Positions 46,291 through 55,452 of a DNA stretch of 64,000 bases are shown piece after piece (within the stretch, counting starts at the first letter, position 1; every line of letters starts with the position of its first letter). Under the pieces are notes generated by a model that had not been told where the DNA came from, ran no database searches, and saw only the letters and a program-made list of their open reading frames with translations. Position numbers and translations under genes: made by a program. The stretch is from Neobacillus cucumis (lineage in GTDB: Bacteria; Bacillota; Bacilli; Bacillales; Cytobacillaceae): assembly GCF_016908975.1 (NCBI RefSeq), contig NZ_JAFBEX010000004.1, forward strand, positions 62,001 to 126,000. The letters run 5' to 3'.

Positions 46291-46764
46291 TTACTTATCT
46301 TTTTTCCGTTGGCCGGAGGAAGTAGGCTGCTGACCCATGAATCCACCCATTTGTGGGAGTCCGCTCATTTGTGGAAGTCCTCCCATTTGTTGCTGACCGC
46401 CCATTTGCGGGAACCCACTCATTTGCTGACCGCCCATATGTGGGAATCCTCCCATTTGCTGTCCGCCCATTTGCGGGAATCCTCCCATTTGCTGTCCACC
46501 CATATGTGGGAATCCTCCCATTTGTCCTGAGAATCCACCCATTTGCGGGGATCCAGCCATTTGTCCTGGGAATCCTCCCATTTGTCCTGGGAATCCGCCC
46601 ATTTGTCCTGGGAATCCACCCATTTGTCCTGGGAATCCACCCATTTGTCCTGGGAATCCACCCATTTGTCCTGGGAATCCACCCATTTGTCCTGGGAATC
46701 CACCCATTTGCGGGAATCCTCCCATTTGTCCTGGAAATCCGCCAAATTGTCTTTTCTCTTCCAT
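46291..46764 (-). CDS. GGFPGQM-repeat protein, function unknown
   Basis: A 157-residue low-complexity protein. After MEEKRQF it consists of GGFPGQM heptads (about eight, encoded by a 21-bp repeat) and then variant blocks: GGFPHM, GGFPQM, GGQQM, GGLPQM. It ends with a basic tail, QRKKDK. There is no signal peptide. AGGAGGCGATTTT precedes ATG 46764 and a good terminator follows, so it looks like a real expressed gene. The Gly/Phe/Met/Gln composition resembles spore-coat or adhesive structural proteins; that is only an analogy. Because the DNA period is a multiple of three, several shadow frames are also open here. Confidence 0.75.
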   Translation of the reverse strand: MEEKRQFGGFPGQMGGFPQMGGFPGQMGGFPGQMGGFPGQMGGFPGQMGGFPGQMGGFPGQMGGFPGQMAGSPQMGGFSGQMGGFPHMGGQQMGGFPQMGGQQMGGFPHMGGQQMSGFPQMGGQQQMGGLPQMSGLPQMGGFMGQQPTSSGQRKKDK

Positions 46765-46904
46765 AAAATCGCCTCCTAATATTTCACTACTAGTGTATGT
46801 ACCATTTTTTGGATAAGCTTAGATGAATACCTATGGAAGGTGAAAAAATATTAATTAGTTGGAGTTTGTGGATTTGATGGTTTTTGTCTTTGGATGTACG
46901 AATA

Positions 46905-47126
46905 CGCTGATGCTCTTTCGGTCAGGACTGACGGAATTTCTCTTGGGCGTGTCCGAATACCTTGCTCTTTCGGACAGGAGGGACGAGATTTCTCTTTGGC
47001 TTGTCCGAATGTGATGCTCTTTCGGACAGATGGGACGGGATTTCTCTTGGGCGTGTCCGAATACCTTGCTCTTTCGGACAAGAAGCACGGGATTTCTTCT
47101 TGGTGTGTCCGAATACCTTGCTCATT
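46905..47126. repeat. Second tandem array with 52-bp period, hairpin-forming
   Basis: The unit GCTCTTTCGGACA...TTTCTCTTGGGCGTGTCCGAATACCTT recurs about four times at 52-base spacing (CGGACA near 46971, 47023 and 47075, with a CGGTCA variant near 46919). TGTCCGAA and TTCGGACA flank TACCTTGCTCT, so each junction forms an 8-bp hairpin. 52 is not a multiple of three, and the short frames crossing it on both strands appear to be translated repeat. Confidence 0.85.
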
Positions 47127-47190
47127 CAATTTTAGAGATTAGTAGAAGCAATCAAGCTATTGAGTATGCCCTTAGTTGCCGCCATTGAAA

Positions 47191-47221
47191 GAAAAAAGAA
47201 ACAGCTGACATCAACTGTTCC
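47191..47221 (-). terminator. Terminator overlapping the stop of the 69-aa gene
   Basis: The minus-strand stem GGAACAGTTGA pairs with TCAGCTGTTTC (two G-U pairs), followed by TTTTTTCTTTC. It includes the TGA stop at 47211-47213. Confidence 0.75.
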
Positions 47222-47420
47222 TTTGGATCGTTTGGTTCTTTATTAATTGTTCCTCTAACTCTTTTGCCTTTTTTTCTTCCCGCTTCGAAATTATTATAAT
47301 CAGGCGCATGGTTAAAAGCGCACCAATTAAAAAGATGAAACAGGTAATACCCGCAGGGATGTATTCTGATTTATCTTTAGGAAAGTATAAAAATAATGCA
47401 AGTACAGATGGTAAGAACAT
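47211..47420 (-). CDS. Small two-helix membrane protein
   Basis: A 69-residue protein with hydrophobic helices at about 2-14 and 22-46, then a charged helix (SKREEKKAKELEEQLIKNQ) that should be cytoplasmic and may form a coiled coil. AGGGAG precedes the ATG. Family not recognised. Its own terminator overlaps the stop codon, and it lies downstream of the cyclophilin gene. Confidence 0.65.
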   Translation of the reverse strand: MFLPSVLALFLYFPKDKSEYIPAGITCFIFLIGALLTMRLIIIISKREEKKAKELEEQLIKNQTIQRNS

Positions 47421-47513
47421 TTTTATTCTCCCTTTCTATAAAGGCCCCTAATAAGTTCACCTTATTATATCAACAAATAACATTCCTTACCAATAAAGGA
47501 AACCATACTTAGA

Positions 47514-48257
47514 TTACTTTAATACCTTAATTCCTTTAATCACTACATCTTTTTTCGGTTTGTCCTTGGCATCTACTGGTGTCTCTGCAATTTTATCGAC
47601 AATATCCATCCCCTCAATGACTTGGCCAAACACGGTGTGACGATGGTCTAGCCATGGTGTTCCACCATTCTTATCATAAGCATCGATGATTTCCTTTGGA
47701 TAGCCCGCCTGTTCCATCTGCGATTTCATGGAAGCATCCAGTTTACTTGATTGAACAATAAAAAACTGGCTTCCATTTGTATTAGCTCCGGAATTTGCCA
47801 TTGATAGAGCACCTCGCAAATTGAAAAGATGGGTCGAAAATTCATCTTTAAATGGGGTCCCCCAAATACTTTCACCGCCCGTTCCATTTCCTTTCGGGTC
47901 ACCGCCTTGAATCATGAAATCCTTAATAACCCGGTGAAAAATCAAACCATCGTAATAGCCATCTTGGCTATGTTTCACAAAGTTCTCAACTGCCTTAGGT
48001 GCATACTCAGGAAAAAGTTTAATTTTTATCGTCCCCATTGATGTTTCCATTTCCACTAGTTTTTCATTTTCAGCCACTTCTGTGGAAAGCTGTGGATACC
48101 CTGTACTTTTCACTTGCGTTGCTCCTTCCTTTTGTTCTGTTTTGGACGCTGTAGTTTTAGATGTCTTGGGTGCTTCTTCCTTCTGGCTTGTCCCGCATGA
48201 TGCTAGCAAAAATACAGCTGTTAAAAACATAAAAATAAATGACCATTTCTTTCTCAT
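47514..48257 (-). CDS. Cyclophilin-type peptidyl-prolyl isomerase lipoprotein
   Basis: A 247-residue secreted lipoprotein. A basic N-terminus, a hydrophobic stretch and the lipobox LLASC (Cys at about 21) give a type II signal peptide. A Ser/Thr/Lys-rich linker follows. The cyclophilin domain (about 65-247) has [24 protein letters not shown] and [15 protein letters not shown], including the catalytic Arg. It would assist proline-limited folding of exported proteins outside the membrane, unlike cytosolic B. subtilis PpiB. TTGGAGGG precedes the start. Confidence 0.93.
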   Translation of the reverse strand: MRKKWSFIFMFLTAVFLLASCGTSQKEEAPKTSKTTASKTEQKEGATQVKSTGYPQLSTEVAENEKLVEMETSMGTIKIKLFPEYAPKAVENFVKHSQDGYYDGLIFHRVIKDFMIQGGDPKGNGTGGESIWGTPFKDEFSTHLFNLRGALSMANSGANTNGSQFFIVQSSKLDASMKSQMEQAGYPKEIIDAYDKNGGTPWLDHRHTVFGQVIEGMDIVDKIAETPVDAKDKPKKDVVIKGIKVLK

Positions 48258-48363
48258 TTATCATCCCTCCAATTCATAACTTTAAACTTTTTGCACTATG
48301 ATTTTAATTTAGTCATAATGAAAGAGTGGAATCAAGTTAATTTATCAATAAGGGGTGGTTTAT

Positions 48364-48750
48364 GTGACAGAATTGCAAGTTGGCAATGTGGTAACAGGTA
48401 TTTATAAAACAGGGAAATATATCGGGGAAATCACAGAGGTACGCCCGCAGCATTATTTGGTCAGGGTACTTGCCGTTATGAAACATCCGATGCAAGGTGA
48501 CCTACATAATCCAAAGGATGCAGATGTCCTTTTTTTTCATGAACGAAAAGCATTAAGTTACAGAGAGCAAGCAAATATTCCGAAGCAGATGGTGAAACCC
48601 TTTGAGGGCGAGGTCCCTGATTATCAGGAATCCTTAAAAGAGGCATTAGAAAAGATGAAAAAAGAATTAATCGAAGCTGGTTCAGAATGGGCAAGCATGA
48701 GCCTTCAGGCATTAGACTCATTAGAAAAAGATTTTTATAAGTTATTTTAA
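48364..48750 (+). CDS. kapB: KapB, activator of the KinB sporulation pathway
   Basis: A 128-residue protein equal in length to B. subtilis KapB, which is needed for KinB input into the sporulation phosphorelay. It starts VTELQVGNVVTGIYKTGKYIGEI (a small beta barrel) and ends in a helical half with YQESLKEALEKMKKEL. The start is GTG at 48364, since AGGGG lies eight bases upstream and this gives the expected length; an in-frame GTG at 48355 overlaps that site. The older lipoprotein description is not supported here, as there is no signal peptide or lipobox. Confidence 0.85.
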   Translation: MTELQVGNVVTGIYKTGKYIGEITEVRPQHYLVRVLAVMKHPMQGDLHNPKDADVLFFHERKALSYREQANIPKQMVKPFEGEVPDYQESLKEALEKMKKELIEAGSEWASMSLQALDSLEKDFYKLF

Positions 48751-48756
48751 AAACAT

Positions 48757-48789
48757 AAAGGCCAAATCAGTTTAGTTGATTTGGCCTTT
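48757..48789. terminator. Bidirectional terminator between kapB and kapD
   Basis: A 13-bp stem AAAGGCCAAATCA (48757-48769) pairs with 48777-48789, with T and A runs outside. Confidence 0.92.
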
Positions 48790-49412
48790 TATGCGAATTC
48801 ATTGAGAAGTTTTGAAAAATCAATTCGGTCACCGATTGTTGTTGGTTTTGGTTTTTCCAAGTATCGTTTATCCTTTTCGACTAGTTTGAATATATTGTAG
48901 GTAGTTAATGCATCATCCAATGCCCGATGATGTTTACCAGTTCCTTCTTTTCCATACTCCTGAACGGCTTTCCAGAGACCGGTTTGATTTTGGTCGCCAA
49001 AAAAGCGCTTATATTCCATTGATAAGTCTAGTTCCGCTCCATGAAATGGGAAATTAACCCCAGCCATTAAACAATTTTGTCGTAGTACCTTCATATCCAT
49101 GTTTCCCCAAGTAACGATGGTTGTATCAACATTATCCTGATTGAATTCCGCCAATTTCTTAATTAGTTCGTATATGGATAAGCCCATATCCACCTGTTGC
49201 TGGGAGATATGTAAAAATGATTTGCAGCGTTCAGATAATTTGGGGAACTTTAATGGGGTTACATAGGATGAAAATTGTTCGATGACTTGATCATCTACAA
49301 CAGCTACAATTCCAACCTCGATTATTTCCGCAAAGAAATCCTTCATACGAACATTTCGCTCTGGCATTGTAAACTCAAAATCAATAAATAAATATTGTTT
49401 TTTTGCTCTCAT
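48789..49412 (-). CDS. kapD: KapD, DEDD-type 3'-5' exonuclease-like inhibitor of the KinA pathway
   Basis: A protein with a DEDDh exonuclease fold. DFEFTMPE holds the first Asp/Glu pair, TWGNMDMKVL gives the second Asp region, and HHRALDDALTTY gives the final His/Asp. ATG at 49412 has GGCGGTGA upstream and yields about 207 residues, matching B. subtilis KapD; the 49436 start lacks a site. KapD was described as an inhibitor of KinA-dependent sporulation. It is convergent with kapB. Confidence 0.88.
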   Translation of the reverse strand: MRAKKQYLFIDFEFTMPERNVRMKDFFAEIIEVGIVAVVDDQVIEQFSSYVTPLKFPKLSERCKSFLHISQQQVDMGLSIYELIKKLAEFNQDNVDTTIVTWGNMDMKVLRQNCLMAGVNFPFHGAELDLSMEYKRFFGDQNQTGLWKAVQEYGKEGTGKHHRALDDALTTYNIFKLVEKDKRYLEKPKPTTIGDRIDFSKLLNEFA

Positions 49413-49590
49413 CGTCTTCACCGCCTTTTTTTCCATCTTACTATCATTATATAAAGATACCTGTACAAAAAATTGTGCGTTTTGTCTATTTTTTTATATC
49501 TATCATTATAACACGAATCACTCAAGAATTTTTTAAATTTTTGTACAATGGGCACAAAAAGAATGGAAAATCCATTCTTTTATAAACCAG

Positions 49591-49977
49591 TTATTTTTTA
49601 CGTTTAATGATGGCCATTGTACATCTGGACACACAAATGAGCCGGTCTTGTTCATCAGTGATTTTTATGTCCCAGACCATCGTTGTTCGACCTTGGTGCA
49701 AAATGGTTGCTACTGCCGTGACCACTCCTTCTGTTTTTGGGCGGACATGATTGGCATTGATTTCTAATCCCGCTACGGCTTCTGTTTCTTTGTCAACAAG
49801 GTGATAGGCTCCAAGACTGGCTACGGACTCTGCTAAGGCGACAGAAGCCCCTCCATGAAGAAGACCAAATGGCTGTTTTGTCCGGTGGTCAACCGGCATG
49901 GTGGCTGTCACTTTTCCAGGCTCCATTTTTGTAATTTCGATTCCGAGTGCTTCAATTAATGTATTCTCAATCATCAT
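49591..49977 (-). CDS. Hotdog-fold acyl-CoA thioesterase (YuxO/PaaI type)
   Basis: A 128-residue hotdog thioesterase. QPFGLLHGGASVALAESVAS holds the catalytic helix with the HGG motif, and GLEINANHVRPKTEGVV is the following strand region. It likely hydrolyses a small aromatic or menaquinone-pathway acyl-CoA such as DHNA-CoA; substrate not readable. The start is ambiguous between adjacent ATG codons (49977, 49974) after GGAGGG. It resembles B. subtilis YuxO. Confidence 0.85.
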   Translation of the reverse strand: MMIENTLIEALGIEITKMEPGKVTATMPVDHRTKQPFGLLHGGASVALAESVASLGAYHLVDKETEAVAGLEINANHVRPKTEGVVTAVATILHQGRTTMVWDIKITDEQDRLICVSRCTMAIIKRKK

Positions 49978-50065
49978 CTTTACCCTCCGATATATATTAT
50001 TGATTCCATATTAACCTATTCTTTACTAGGCTGCATATTCCTTTATGTATCTTACTTTTATAGAA

Positions 50066-50094
50066 AAAGAAAAAACAGCTGCGAGAGCTGTTTT
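50066..50094 (-). terminator. Terminator of the Gly/Tyr-rich protein gene
   Basis: The stem AAAACAGCT (50072-50080) pairs with 50086-50094. On the minus strand it is followed by TTTTTTCTTTTT. Confidence 0.85.
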
Positions 50095-50103
50095 CTTATA
50101 AAA

Positions 50104-50346
50104 TCAATAAAAACCAGTGTATCCAAATCCTCCGAATCCTCCGAATCCACCAAATCCTGGATAACCAATCCCAGGGTATCCGAATCCAGGGTAACCGTAA
50201 AATGGCCGGGCAGCAAATGAAGCACCTAATCCCCCGCCAATTAATCCTCCTAAAAAGCTAAGTCCACCTATCGCTAAAGGCAGCCCAAAACCGAAAAATC
50301 GCTGATCCTGGACCGGGTATGGGTACGGGCTTCGATATGGGTACAT
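50104..50346 (-). CDS. Gly/Tyr/Phe-rich small protein
   Basis: An 80-residue protein starting MYPYRSPYPYPVQDQRFF. A hydrophobic Gly-rich stretch (LAIGGLSFLGGLIGGG) could enter a membrane, and the tail has GFGYPG/GFGGFGG repeats ending in GFY. AAGGAGG precedes the ATG and a terminator follows. The composition is like Bacillus spore-coat or spore-associated small proteins, but no family is recognised. Confidence 0.7.
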   Translation of the reverse strand: MYPYRSPYPYPVQDQRFFGFGLPLAIGGLSFLGGLIGGGLGASFAARPFYGYPGFGYPGIGYPGFGGFGGFGGFGYTGFY

Positions 50347-50423
50347 ACCGTATTACCTCCTTTTTGTATACTTGCCTACACTATTTCATATGCGAGAACA
50401 GCGGGTTTTGAGTGGGCAAATAG

Positions 50424-50459
50424 AAAAGCGAAAGCGCCCGTTTAGCGGTATTGGTGTAT
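50424..50459 (+). repeat. Truncated dispersed repeat (5' end only)
   Basis: AAATAGAAAAGCGAAAGCGCCCGTTTAGCGG matches the start of the ~160-bp form at 53213, after which similarity stops. It lies between the Gly/Tyr-rich gene and the pepA terminator. Confidence 0.65.
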
Positions 50460-50464
50460 GTAAA

Positions 50465-50495
50465 AAAAGCTGCTGGAACTAATCCAGCAGCTTTT
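50465..50495 (-). terminator. Terminator of pepA
   Basis: A 13-bp stem AAAAGCTGCTGGA (50465-50477) pairs with 50483-50495, followed by T on the minus strand. Confidence 0.92.
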
Positions 50496-50498
50496 AGG

Positions 50499-52007
50499 TT
50501 ATATCTCAATTGGTTCAAAGCGTTCTACGAATAGGGCAAGGGTACGGGTCATGACACCAGTGGCACCCGCTGGACCAAGATCATGGTCTTTAGAGGTGGT
50601 AGCCGTGCCAGCTATATCTAAATGAACCCACGGAGTGCCTTCCGTAAATTCGCCAATAAAGGCACCTGCCACAAGGGCATGCCCTTCGCTTCCAGGTGAA
50701 TTATTTAAATCTGCGACTTTACTGTTGCGAACACGTTCCTTTTCCGTTTCAAATAACGGCAGCTGCCACATCTGCTCCCCTGCTTCGACAGCAGAATCCA
50801 ATACCTGTTTATACAACCCATCATGATTGGTCATGGCACCCGTCGTATGCAATCCGAGCGCAGTAATCACTCCACCTGTTAAGGTAGCAACATCGACTAA
50901 ATAATTCGCCCCATGGTGCTTGGCATATGTCACCGCATCTGCTAAAACAAGCCGGCCTTCAGCATCCGTGTTTAACACCTCAATCGTTTTTCCATTCATG
51001 GAGGTAATCACATCATCCGGCTTAAAGGCACCGCCGCTAATCATATTGTCTGTTGAAGGAATCACAGCCACTACATTTTGCTCTGGCCTAATTTCCCCGA
51101 TAATTTCCATCGCGCCAAGAACAGCAGCAGCACCGCCCATATCGGTTTTCATCCCGACAATGCCTGCCTTCGTTTTAATCGAATATCCTCCTGTATCAAA
51201 GGTAATACCCTTCCCAACAAGTCCGATAACATCTGTCCATTCTTCTTTGCCTTGATATTTCAAAACAATCATTTTTGGCGGCTCTTCAGATCCTTTATTG
51301 ACAGCAAGAAATGCTCCCATTCCAAGCTTCTCAATCTCCGCTTTTTCAAGAATTTCTAAATCGAAATCATATTTAACGGCGAGGTCTGTAGCATAGTTCG
51401 CCATGTCTGTAGCAGTAAGTAAATTACCTGGCGTATTGACAAGTGTACGGGCCGAATTGGTTCCCCTTCCAAAGGCATAACCGACCGATAACGAGGCTTT
51501 CACATCCTCTTCTACCAAGGAAGCACAATACACGGTAACCTTCTCAAGTCTTTTCTCCGGCTCATTTGATTTTTGTTTATATCCATCGAATTGATAAGTG
51601 GCGAGCGCCATCGCTTCACTCAACGCATGAGCGGCATCTAAACTACTTATTTCCTCCGTCACAAACGTATCTAAATAAACCGCTGTTTCCTCGAGTTTAC
51701 TTGCTTTTAATTGTTTGAAGACCTTACCGAAAGATGACCGAAGTTTATCGAAGGATAATTCCTTTTCTTTTCCGAGCCCCACAAAGTAGAGGCGTTTTGC
51801 CCCTATTTTCCCAAAACTATGTACTTTTGTTATGTTTTTAAGTTTAGCGGAAAGATCACCGGACCTAACTAATTCTGTTAACTGCCCCTCAAATCTTTCA
51901 TCCAAACCTGCTAATTCACCCGTAAATTTTTCTGGTTTTTCAAATAAACCAATAACCAAACTTGCATGACTTGTCGTTAAATCTAACTCTTTTTTTGCAG
52001 CAAACAA
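50499..52007 (-). CDS. pepA: Leucyl aminopeptidase (M17)
   Basis: A 502-residue M17 aminopeptidase (YuiE in B. subtilis), a hexameric dizinc enzyme that removes N-terminal residues from peptides. The catalytic C-terminal domain shows [14 protein letters not shown] (metal and catalytic Lys), [12 protein letters not shown], and the signature [12 protein letters not shown] with the catalytic Arg. The N-terminal 170 residues form the regulatory domain. The start is TTG at 52007 with GGAGGTGA upstream. It is monocistronic, with its own terminator. Confidence 0.93.
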   Translation of the reverse strand: MFAAKKELDLTTSHASLVIGLFEKPEKFTGELAGLDERFEGQLTELVRSGDLSAKLKNITKVHSFGKIGAKRLYFVGLGKEKELSFDKLRSSFGKVFKQLKASKLEETAVYLDTFVTEEISSLDAAHALSEAMALATYQFDGYKQKSNEPEKRLEKVTVYCASLVEEDVKASLSVGYAFGRGTNSARTLVNTPGNLLTATDMANYATDLAVKYDFDLEILEKAEIEKLGMGAFLAVNKGSEEPPKMIVLKYQGKEEWTDVIGLVGKGITFDTGGYSIKTKAGIVGMKTDMGGAAAVLGAMEIIGEIRPEQNVVAVIPSTDNMISGGAFKPDDVITSMNGKTIEVLNTDAEGRLVLADAVTYAKHHGANYLVDVATLTGGVITALGLHTTGAMTNHDGLYKQVLDSAVEAGEQMWQLPLFETEKERVRNSKVADLNNSPGSEGHALVAGAFIGEFTEGTPWVHLDIAGTATTSKDHDLGPAGATGVMTRTLALFVERFEPIEI

Positions 52008-52076
52008 GTTACTTCACCTCCAAAATATACAACTCCATTATAACGAAAAGGATTATTTATTTCGAGCATAGTAAAA

Positions 52077-52102
52077 GCAGGCGAAATGCCTGCCTTTTTT
52101 AA
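52077..52102 (-). terminator. Terminator of yuiC
   Basis: The stem GCAGGC (52077-52082) pairs with GCCTGC (52088-52093), with T or A runs on both sides. Confidence 0.7.
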
Positions 52103-52107
52103 AAATA

Positions 52108-52722
52108 TTATCTTTTCTCCGAGCTAATATATTGTTGACGGAACACCTGGAGCGATTTATTATTATTTAAAGTTTGTAATTGTTCTTCGGTAAGGTGGCC
52201 ATTTCCTTTTTGGACGACATATACATCCACCTGCTTTTTGCCCCATTGCTTATAAACATCTTCAACCGTCTTATAATATAGGTCTAACTCATTTCCTTTA
52301 ATAGCACCTCCCTTATCGGCCACAACTCCATACCCATAACCAGGGATAAATAGAATGGTCCCAATCGGAAAAACGTTTAAATCAGCAGCAACAGTAGAAA
52401 ATAAATCACGTTTTACTTTGACACCTGAGTAAGTAATTCCATATTCAGGATGACCCTGGTTTTTCCCAGTGGATTCATATCCTGCCGTATAACCTGTAGC
52501 TGTCACTGTTTGTTTAGGGTACTTGGACCAATCAAAGGCATCCTCAAGTAAGGGTGTTGAGGGGGCAGCTGAAACAGGTTTAGTAAACGAAATTACAGAA
52601 ATAAATGGCATGATCATGGATTTAATATTCACGCCAGTAATGGACTGAAAGGTCGCGGCTAAAGCCAAAACAAACAGGCAAACAAGCGCGAACCGCTTCG
52701 TCCCATTTTTCAATTTGTTCAT
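52108..52722 (-). CDS. yuiC: YuiC-like 3D-domain cell-wall lytic transglycosylase
   Basis: A 204-residue exported or membrane-anchored protein. A basic N-terminus and hydrophobic helix at about 12-30 are followed by a second weak hydrophobic part ending PVSAAPS, a possible signal peptidase site. The 3D domain (about 70-180) has [44 protein letters not shown] with the characteristic Asp residues. It resembles B. subtilis YuiC, a stationary-phase survival/MltA-like transglycosylase. ATG at 52722 follows GGAGTG; a longer frame from 52758 is less likely. Confidence 0.85.
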   Translation of the reverse strand: MNKLKNGTKRFALVCLFVLALAATFQSITGVNIKSMIMPFISVISFTKPVSAAPSTPLLEDAFDWSKYPKQTVTATGYTAGYESTGKNQGHPEYGITYSGVKVKRDLFSTVAADLNVFPIGTILFIPGYGYGVVADKGGAIKGNELDLYYKTVEDVYKQWGKKQVDVYVVQKGNGHLTEEQLQTLNNNKSLQVFRQQYISSEKR

Positions 52723-52826
52723 TGAATTTTTCACTCCTCCAAAAATATTCATCCCCAAAGTGAAGGGAAATATACAAATGGAGGAAAAATTTATAACAAA
52801 AAAGACCTTTACACACGGTAAAAGTC

Positions 52827-53150
52827 TTAAAACATTTGATATCCACTTTTTCGTAATAGCTTAATCGTAATTCCAGCCGCAATGGCGCCTGCTAAACCGC
52901 TAAGTAATATGAGAATGTCTGCTGTGGCAAGCGAGCTGAATCTTGTCCCAAGATCTTTAAAGGCCATTTTACTATTGGTAAAATATGCTACGAATTCCAC
53001 TTTATCTACAATAAAAATAGCGATAATTGGATAAATAATGGCCATTACCCATGACATTCTTAGGAGCATATTCAGAATAAAACCGATTCCAAAAAACAAT
53101 ACAAAAAATAGCACGATAGAGATAATTAGGACTACAATGCTCATATGCAC
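52827..53150 (-). CDS. yuiB: YuiB-like membrane protein
   Basis: A 107-residue protein with three hydrophobic helices at about 3-28, 35-55 and 77-98. It matches B. subtilis YuiB in length and position between yuiC and yuiA. Function unknown. The start is taken as GTG at 53150, eight bases after AGGGGG; ATG at 53144 is an alternative with a long spacing. Confidence 0.8.
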   Translation of the reverse strand: MHMSIVVLIISIVLFFVLFFGIGFILNMLLRMSWVMAIIYPIIAIFIVDKVEFVAYFTNSKMAFKDLGTRFSSLATADILILLSGLAGAIAAGITIKLLRKSGYQMF

Positions 53151-53212
53151 CAGACATTCCCCCTTTATACATCAACAATTAGTGTACTTAAATAGATAAA
53201 GAGAGTCAAGAA

Positions 53213-53371
53213 TAAAAGCGGAAGCACCCGTTTAGCGACGTATGGACTGGAGCTCATCGACTGAGATAAAGGAAACACGAAGAGCGTCAGCTTTTTCGTG
53301 TTGACTTATCGTAGGGAGATGAGCGAAGTACACTAGTCGCTGGGTGCTGGAGCTGGACAATTCTCAAAGTC
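53213..53371 (+). repeat. Dispersed repeat, ~160-bp form
   Basis: It is nearly identical to 34683-34846. It starts AAAAGCGGAAGCACCCGTTTAGCGAC and ends GTCGCTGGGTGCTGGAGCTGGACAATTC. The terminal pairs change together: GCGCCC/GGGCGC in the other copy becomes GCACCC/GGGTGC here, a compensatory change. The internal hairpin AACACGAAGAGC with GCTTTTTCGTGTT is also paired. Confidence 0.88.
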
Positions 53372-53423
53372 AATTATATTTAATTTTAAACAAAAAAATA
53401 GCCTCTTACAATAAGAAGCTGTT

Positions 53424-53564
53424 CTAGTTACTTTCGTTATCTATTTTCTTGCCGGTCCCCTCGCAGCTTGGGCAAGTTTCAGAACCGCCAAGTACTAATT
53501 GAAAATATCCTTTTCCGTCACAATATTCACAGGTTTTGGTCTTATCAACCGTTTCCACCTTCAT
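53424..53564 (-). CDS. yuiA: YuiA-like small zinc-finger protein
   Basis: A 46-residue protein with two CxxCxGxG DnaJ-type motifs: CEYCDGKGYF and CPSCEGTGKK. Such a short protein would bind one zinc ion. Length and position next to ndh match B. subtilis YuiA. It is too short for routine gene calling but has AGGGGGCG ahead of ATG 53564. Its role is unknown; proximity to ndh suggests a redox link. Confidence 0.85.
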   Translation of the reverse strand: MKVETVDKTKTCEYCDGKGYFQLVLGGSETCPSCEGTGKKIDNESN

Positions 53565-53719
53565 CCTTATTCGCCCCCTTGGAATATTAACTTAATTTTC
53601 TGATAATATACCAAGGTTTAGCGAAAAAGACAAGAGCTAAATTCCTCCATATTCGCAAATGAAAGCGAATACATGTCAGATTACCTTCCATTTCCGAGAG
53701 GTTGCTTTCAATATCAGAA

Positions 53720-53748
53720 AATTAAAAAAGGACAGATCATCTCTGCCC
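53720..53748 (-). terminator. Terminator of ndh
   Basis: The stem GGACAGA (53730-53736) pairs with 53742-53748. On the minus strand it is followed by TTTTTTAATTTT. Confidence 0.8.
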
Positions 53749-53766
53749 CTCTTTTATCACTTCAAT

Positions 53767-54984
53767 TTAGAAGAAATTAAATTTACCTTTTTTCAATACC
53801 ATTCCAGCGCCGCCAATCATAAATAGCGCACGGTTATCGACTACTTTCTTCATAAACGATGCTTTTCCACCGGTAAGCTTTTTACCAAAAACCACACCAA
53901 TCGCATCATCTTCACCAAGAGAGCAAACAGTCCCTTTATTATCGAACGTAAAGCTTTCTAGTTCAGACTTATTACGGATTAGAGCAGCAATATTCTTAGC
54001 AGTCAATTCTGCTTGCTGCATCGCAATTTGTGCTGTTGGCGGATATGGACGGTTAATTTCTTCATTGATCACAAGTGAGCTGTCACCAATGATAAAGACA
54101 TTATCAAATCCAGGAACGCGTAAGTCAGGTTGAACCTTTACACGACCGCGCATAGCATCGAAGCCTGATTTTTCAATAACTGAGTTACCACGAACGCCGG
54201 CTGCCCAAACAACCGTTTCAGACTTAATTTCATATGGCTCTGCATCGCCTTTGGCAACAAGAATACCGCCAGGAACTGCTTCTTTAATAGCTGTACCGAT
54301 TAAAAACTCTACACCTTTACGTTCTAATGTAGAAACGGCATAGTTAACTAGTTCAGGGTCAAAGCCTGGCAATACAGTTGGCGCTGCTTCGACACAATAA
54401 ATTCTCACTTTGTGGAAATCTACATCATATTCATGACATAATTTTGGAATTCGGTTTGTTAATTCGCCAAGGAATTCAATACCGGTAAATCCTGCACCAC
54501 CCACCACAATGGATAGGCGATTGTCGTTCTTTTCTTCTTCCATATTATAAGTGGCAAACTGATATTCAATGTGCTCACGTAATTGACGGGCAGAATTAAC
54601 ATTTGTAATACCGAATGCATATTCTTTTAAGCCTTTGATACCGAATGTTTCTGGTTCACCGCCAAGAGCGATGACTAAATAGTCATAATCCACTTCGCCT
54701 TTTTCCAAAACGACTTTCTTTTCATCTTTTTTAATTTCCACGACCGTATCTTGTACAAAATCAACTTTACTGCGGTCGATAACATCACGAATATCATAAC
54801 GAACTTTATCATGGTGTAGCGTACCAGCAGATGCCTCATGCAACCATGTTGTTTCATAATGATAGTCATTTTTATTTACTAATACAATATCCGCTTCATT
54901 TACACCGATTAACTTTTGCAAACGAACTGCTGTAAGCAGCCCGCCGTACCCTGCACCAAGAATAACAACTTTAGGCTTTTTCAA
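53767..54984 (-). CDS. ndh: Type II NADH dehydrogenase
   Basis: A 405-residue NDH-2 (YumB type) that passes electrons from NADH to menaquinone without pumping protons. The FAD motif [10 protein letters not shown] is at about 9-18, the NADH motif [16 protein letters not shown] near 165, and the second FAD segment [11 protein letters not shown] near 300, followed by the quinone-site AQIAMQQA. The C-terminal amphipathic tail binds the membrane surface. TTG at 54984 is a likely start (AGGTGG upstream); GTG at 54999 overlaps that site. Two Rex-like boxes lie upstream. Confidence 0.92.
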   Translation of the reverse strand: MKKPKVVILGAGYGGLLTAVRLQKLIGVNEADIVLVNKNDYHYETTWLHEASAGTLHHDKVRYDIRDVIDRSKVDFVQDTVVEIKKDEKKVVLEKGEVDYDYLVIALGGEPETFGIKGLKEYAFGITNVNSARQLREHIEYQFATYNMEEEKNDNRLSIVVGGAGFTGIEFLGELTNRIPKLCHEYDVDFHKVRIYCVEAAPTVLPGFDPELVNYAVSTLERKGVEFLIGTAIKEAVPGGILVAKGDAEPYEIKSETVVWAAGVRGNSVIEKSGFDAMRGRVKVQPDLRVPGFDNVFIIGDSSLVINEEINRPYPPTAQIAMQQAELTAKNIAALIRNKSELESFTFDNKGTVCSLGEDDAIGVVFGKKLTGGKASFMKKVVDNRALFMIGGAGMVLKKGKFNFF

Positions 54985-55080
54985 AGTGATCACTTCCACC
55001 TTTGTAGTATTTTTAAATAAATGTTCTTTTTCTTATATTCCACTGCTATCACAATTTTTATTTTACTTTACTGAAAAATG

Positions 55081-55137
55081 TATGTGAGATACTTCACGAT
55101 ACATGACAAAAAAATTATGTGATTTTCTTCACGAATA
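55081..55137 (-). promoter_or_regulatory. Two Rex-box-like operators upstream of ndh
   Basis: GTGA-n6-TCAC palindromes occur twice: TATGTGAGATACTTCACGAT (55081-55100) and ATGTGATTTTCTTCACGAAT (55117-55136). This spacing matches the Rex consensus TTGTGAA-n4-TTCACAA. Rex senses NADH/NAD+ and represses ndh in B. subtilis. The remaining part of 55140-55440 is AT-rich, with TTCACAA half-sites near 55269, and shows no gene. Confidence 0.6.
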
Positions 55138-55452
55138 GGAATATAGAAAAAAATATATACAAAAGTACATAGAAAATGAACGAGGAATGTTAACTAAAAA
55201 AATGAATAAGATAAATAGAGCCTCTTTCACACAAATGTACTTGTTTCGTCACATATTTTTAACAATATATTCACAATACATCTTATGCTACTTTCTCTCT
55301 CTTTTCAAGCCATTTATCTAAAATATTTTTTAATAATTCACTTAACCATAATTTTACTTTTTCTGAATATTTTGTTTTTAAATATAAGGATTCTTTCCCT
55401 ATGTGTTAAGATAAGGAAAATGGTTTGTTACTACTTGTTGGGGGGATGCTGA

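Noticed and set aside
46419-46766. Several long open frames on both strands opposite or beside the GGFPGQM gene
   Set aside because: The underlying 21-bp repeat is a multiple of three, so all frames stay open. Only the 46291-46764 frame has a ribosome-binding site.
45865-47126. Possible CRISPR array
   Set aside because: The full 52-bp units are similar, with no alternation of constant repeats and unique spacers, and no cas genes are near.
46851-47142. Open frames of 67-92 codons on both strands
   Set aside because: They are translations of the 52-bp tandem repeat, which shifts frame each unit, and they have no ribosome-binding sites.
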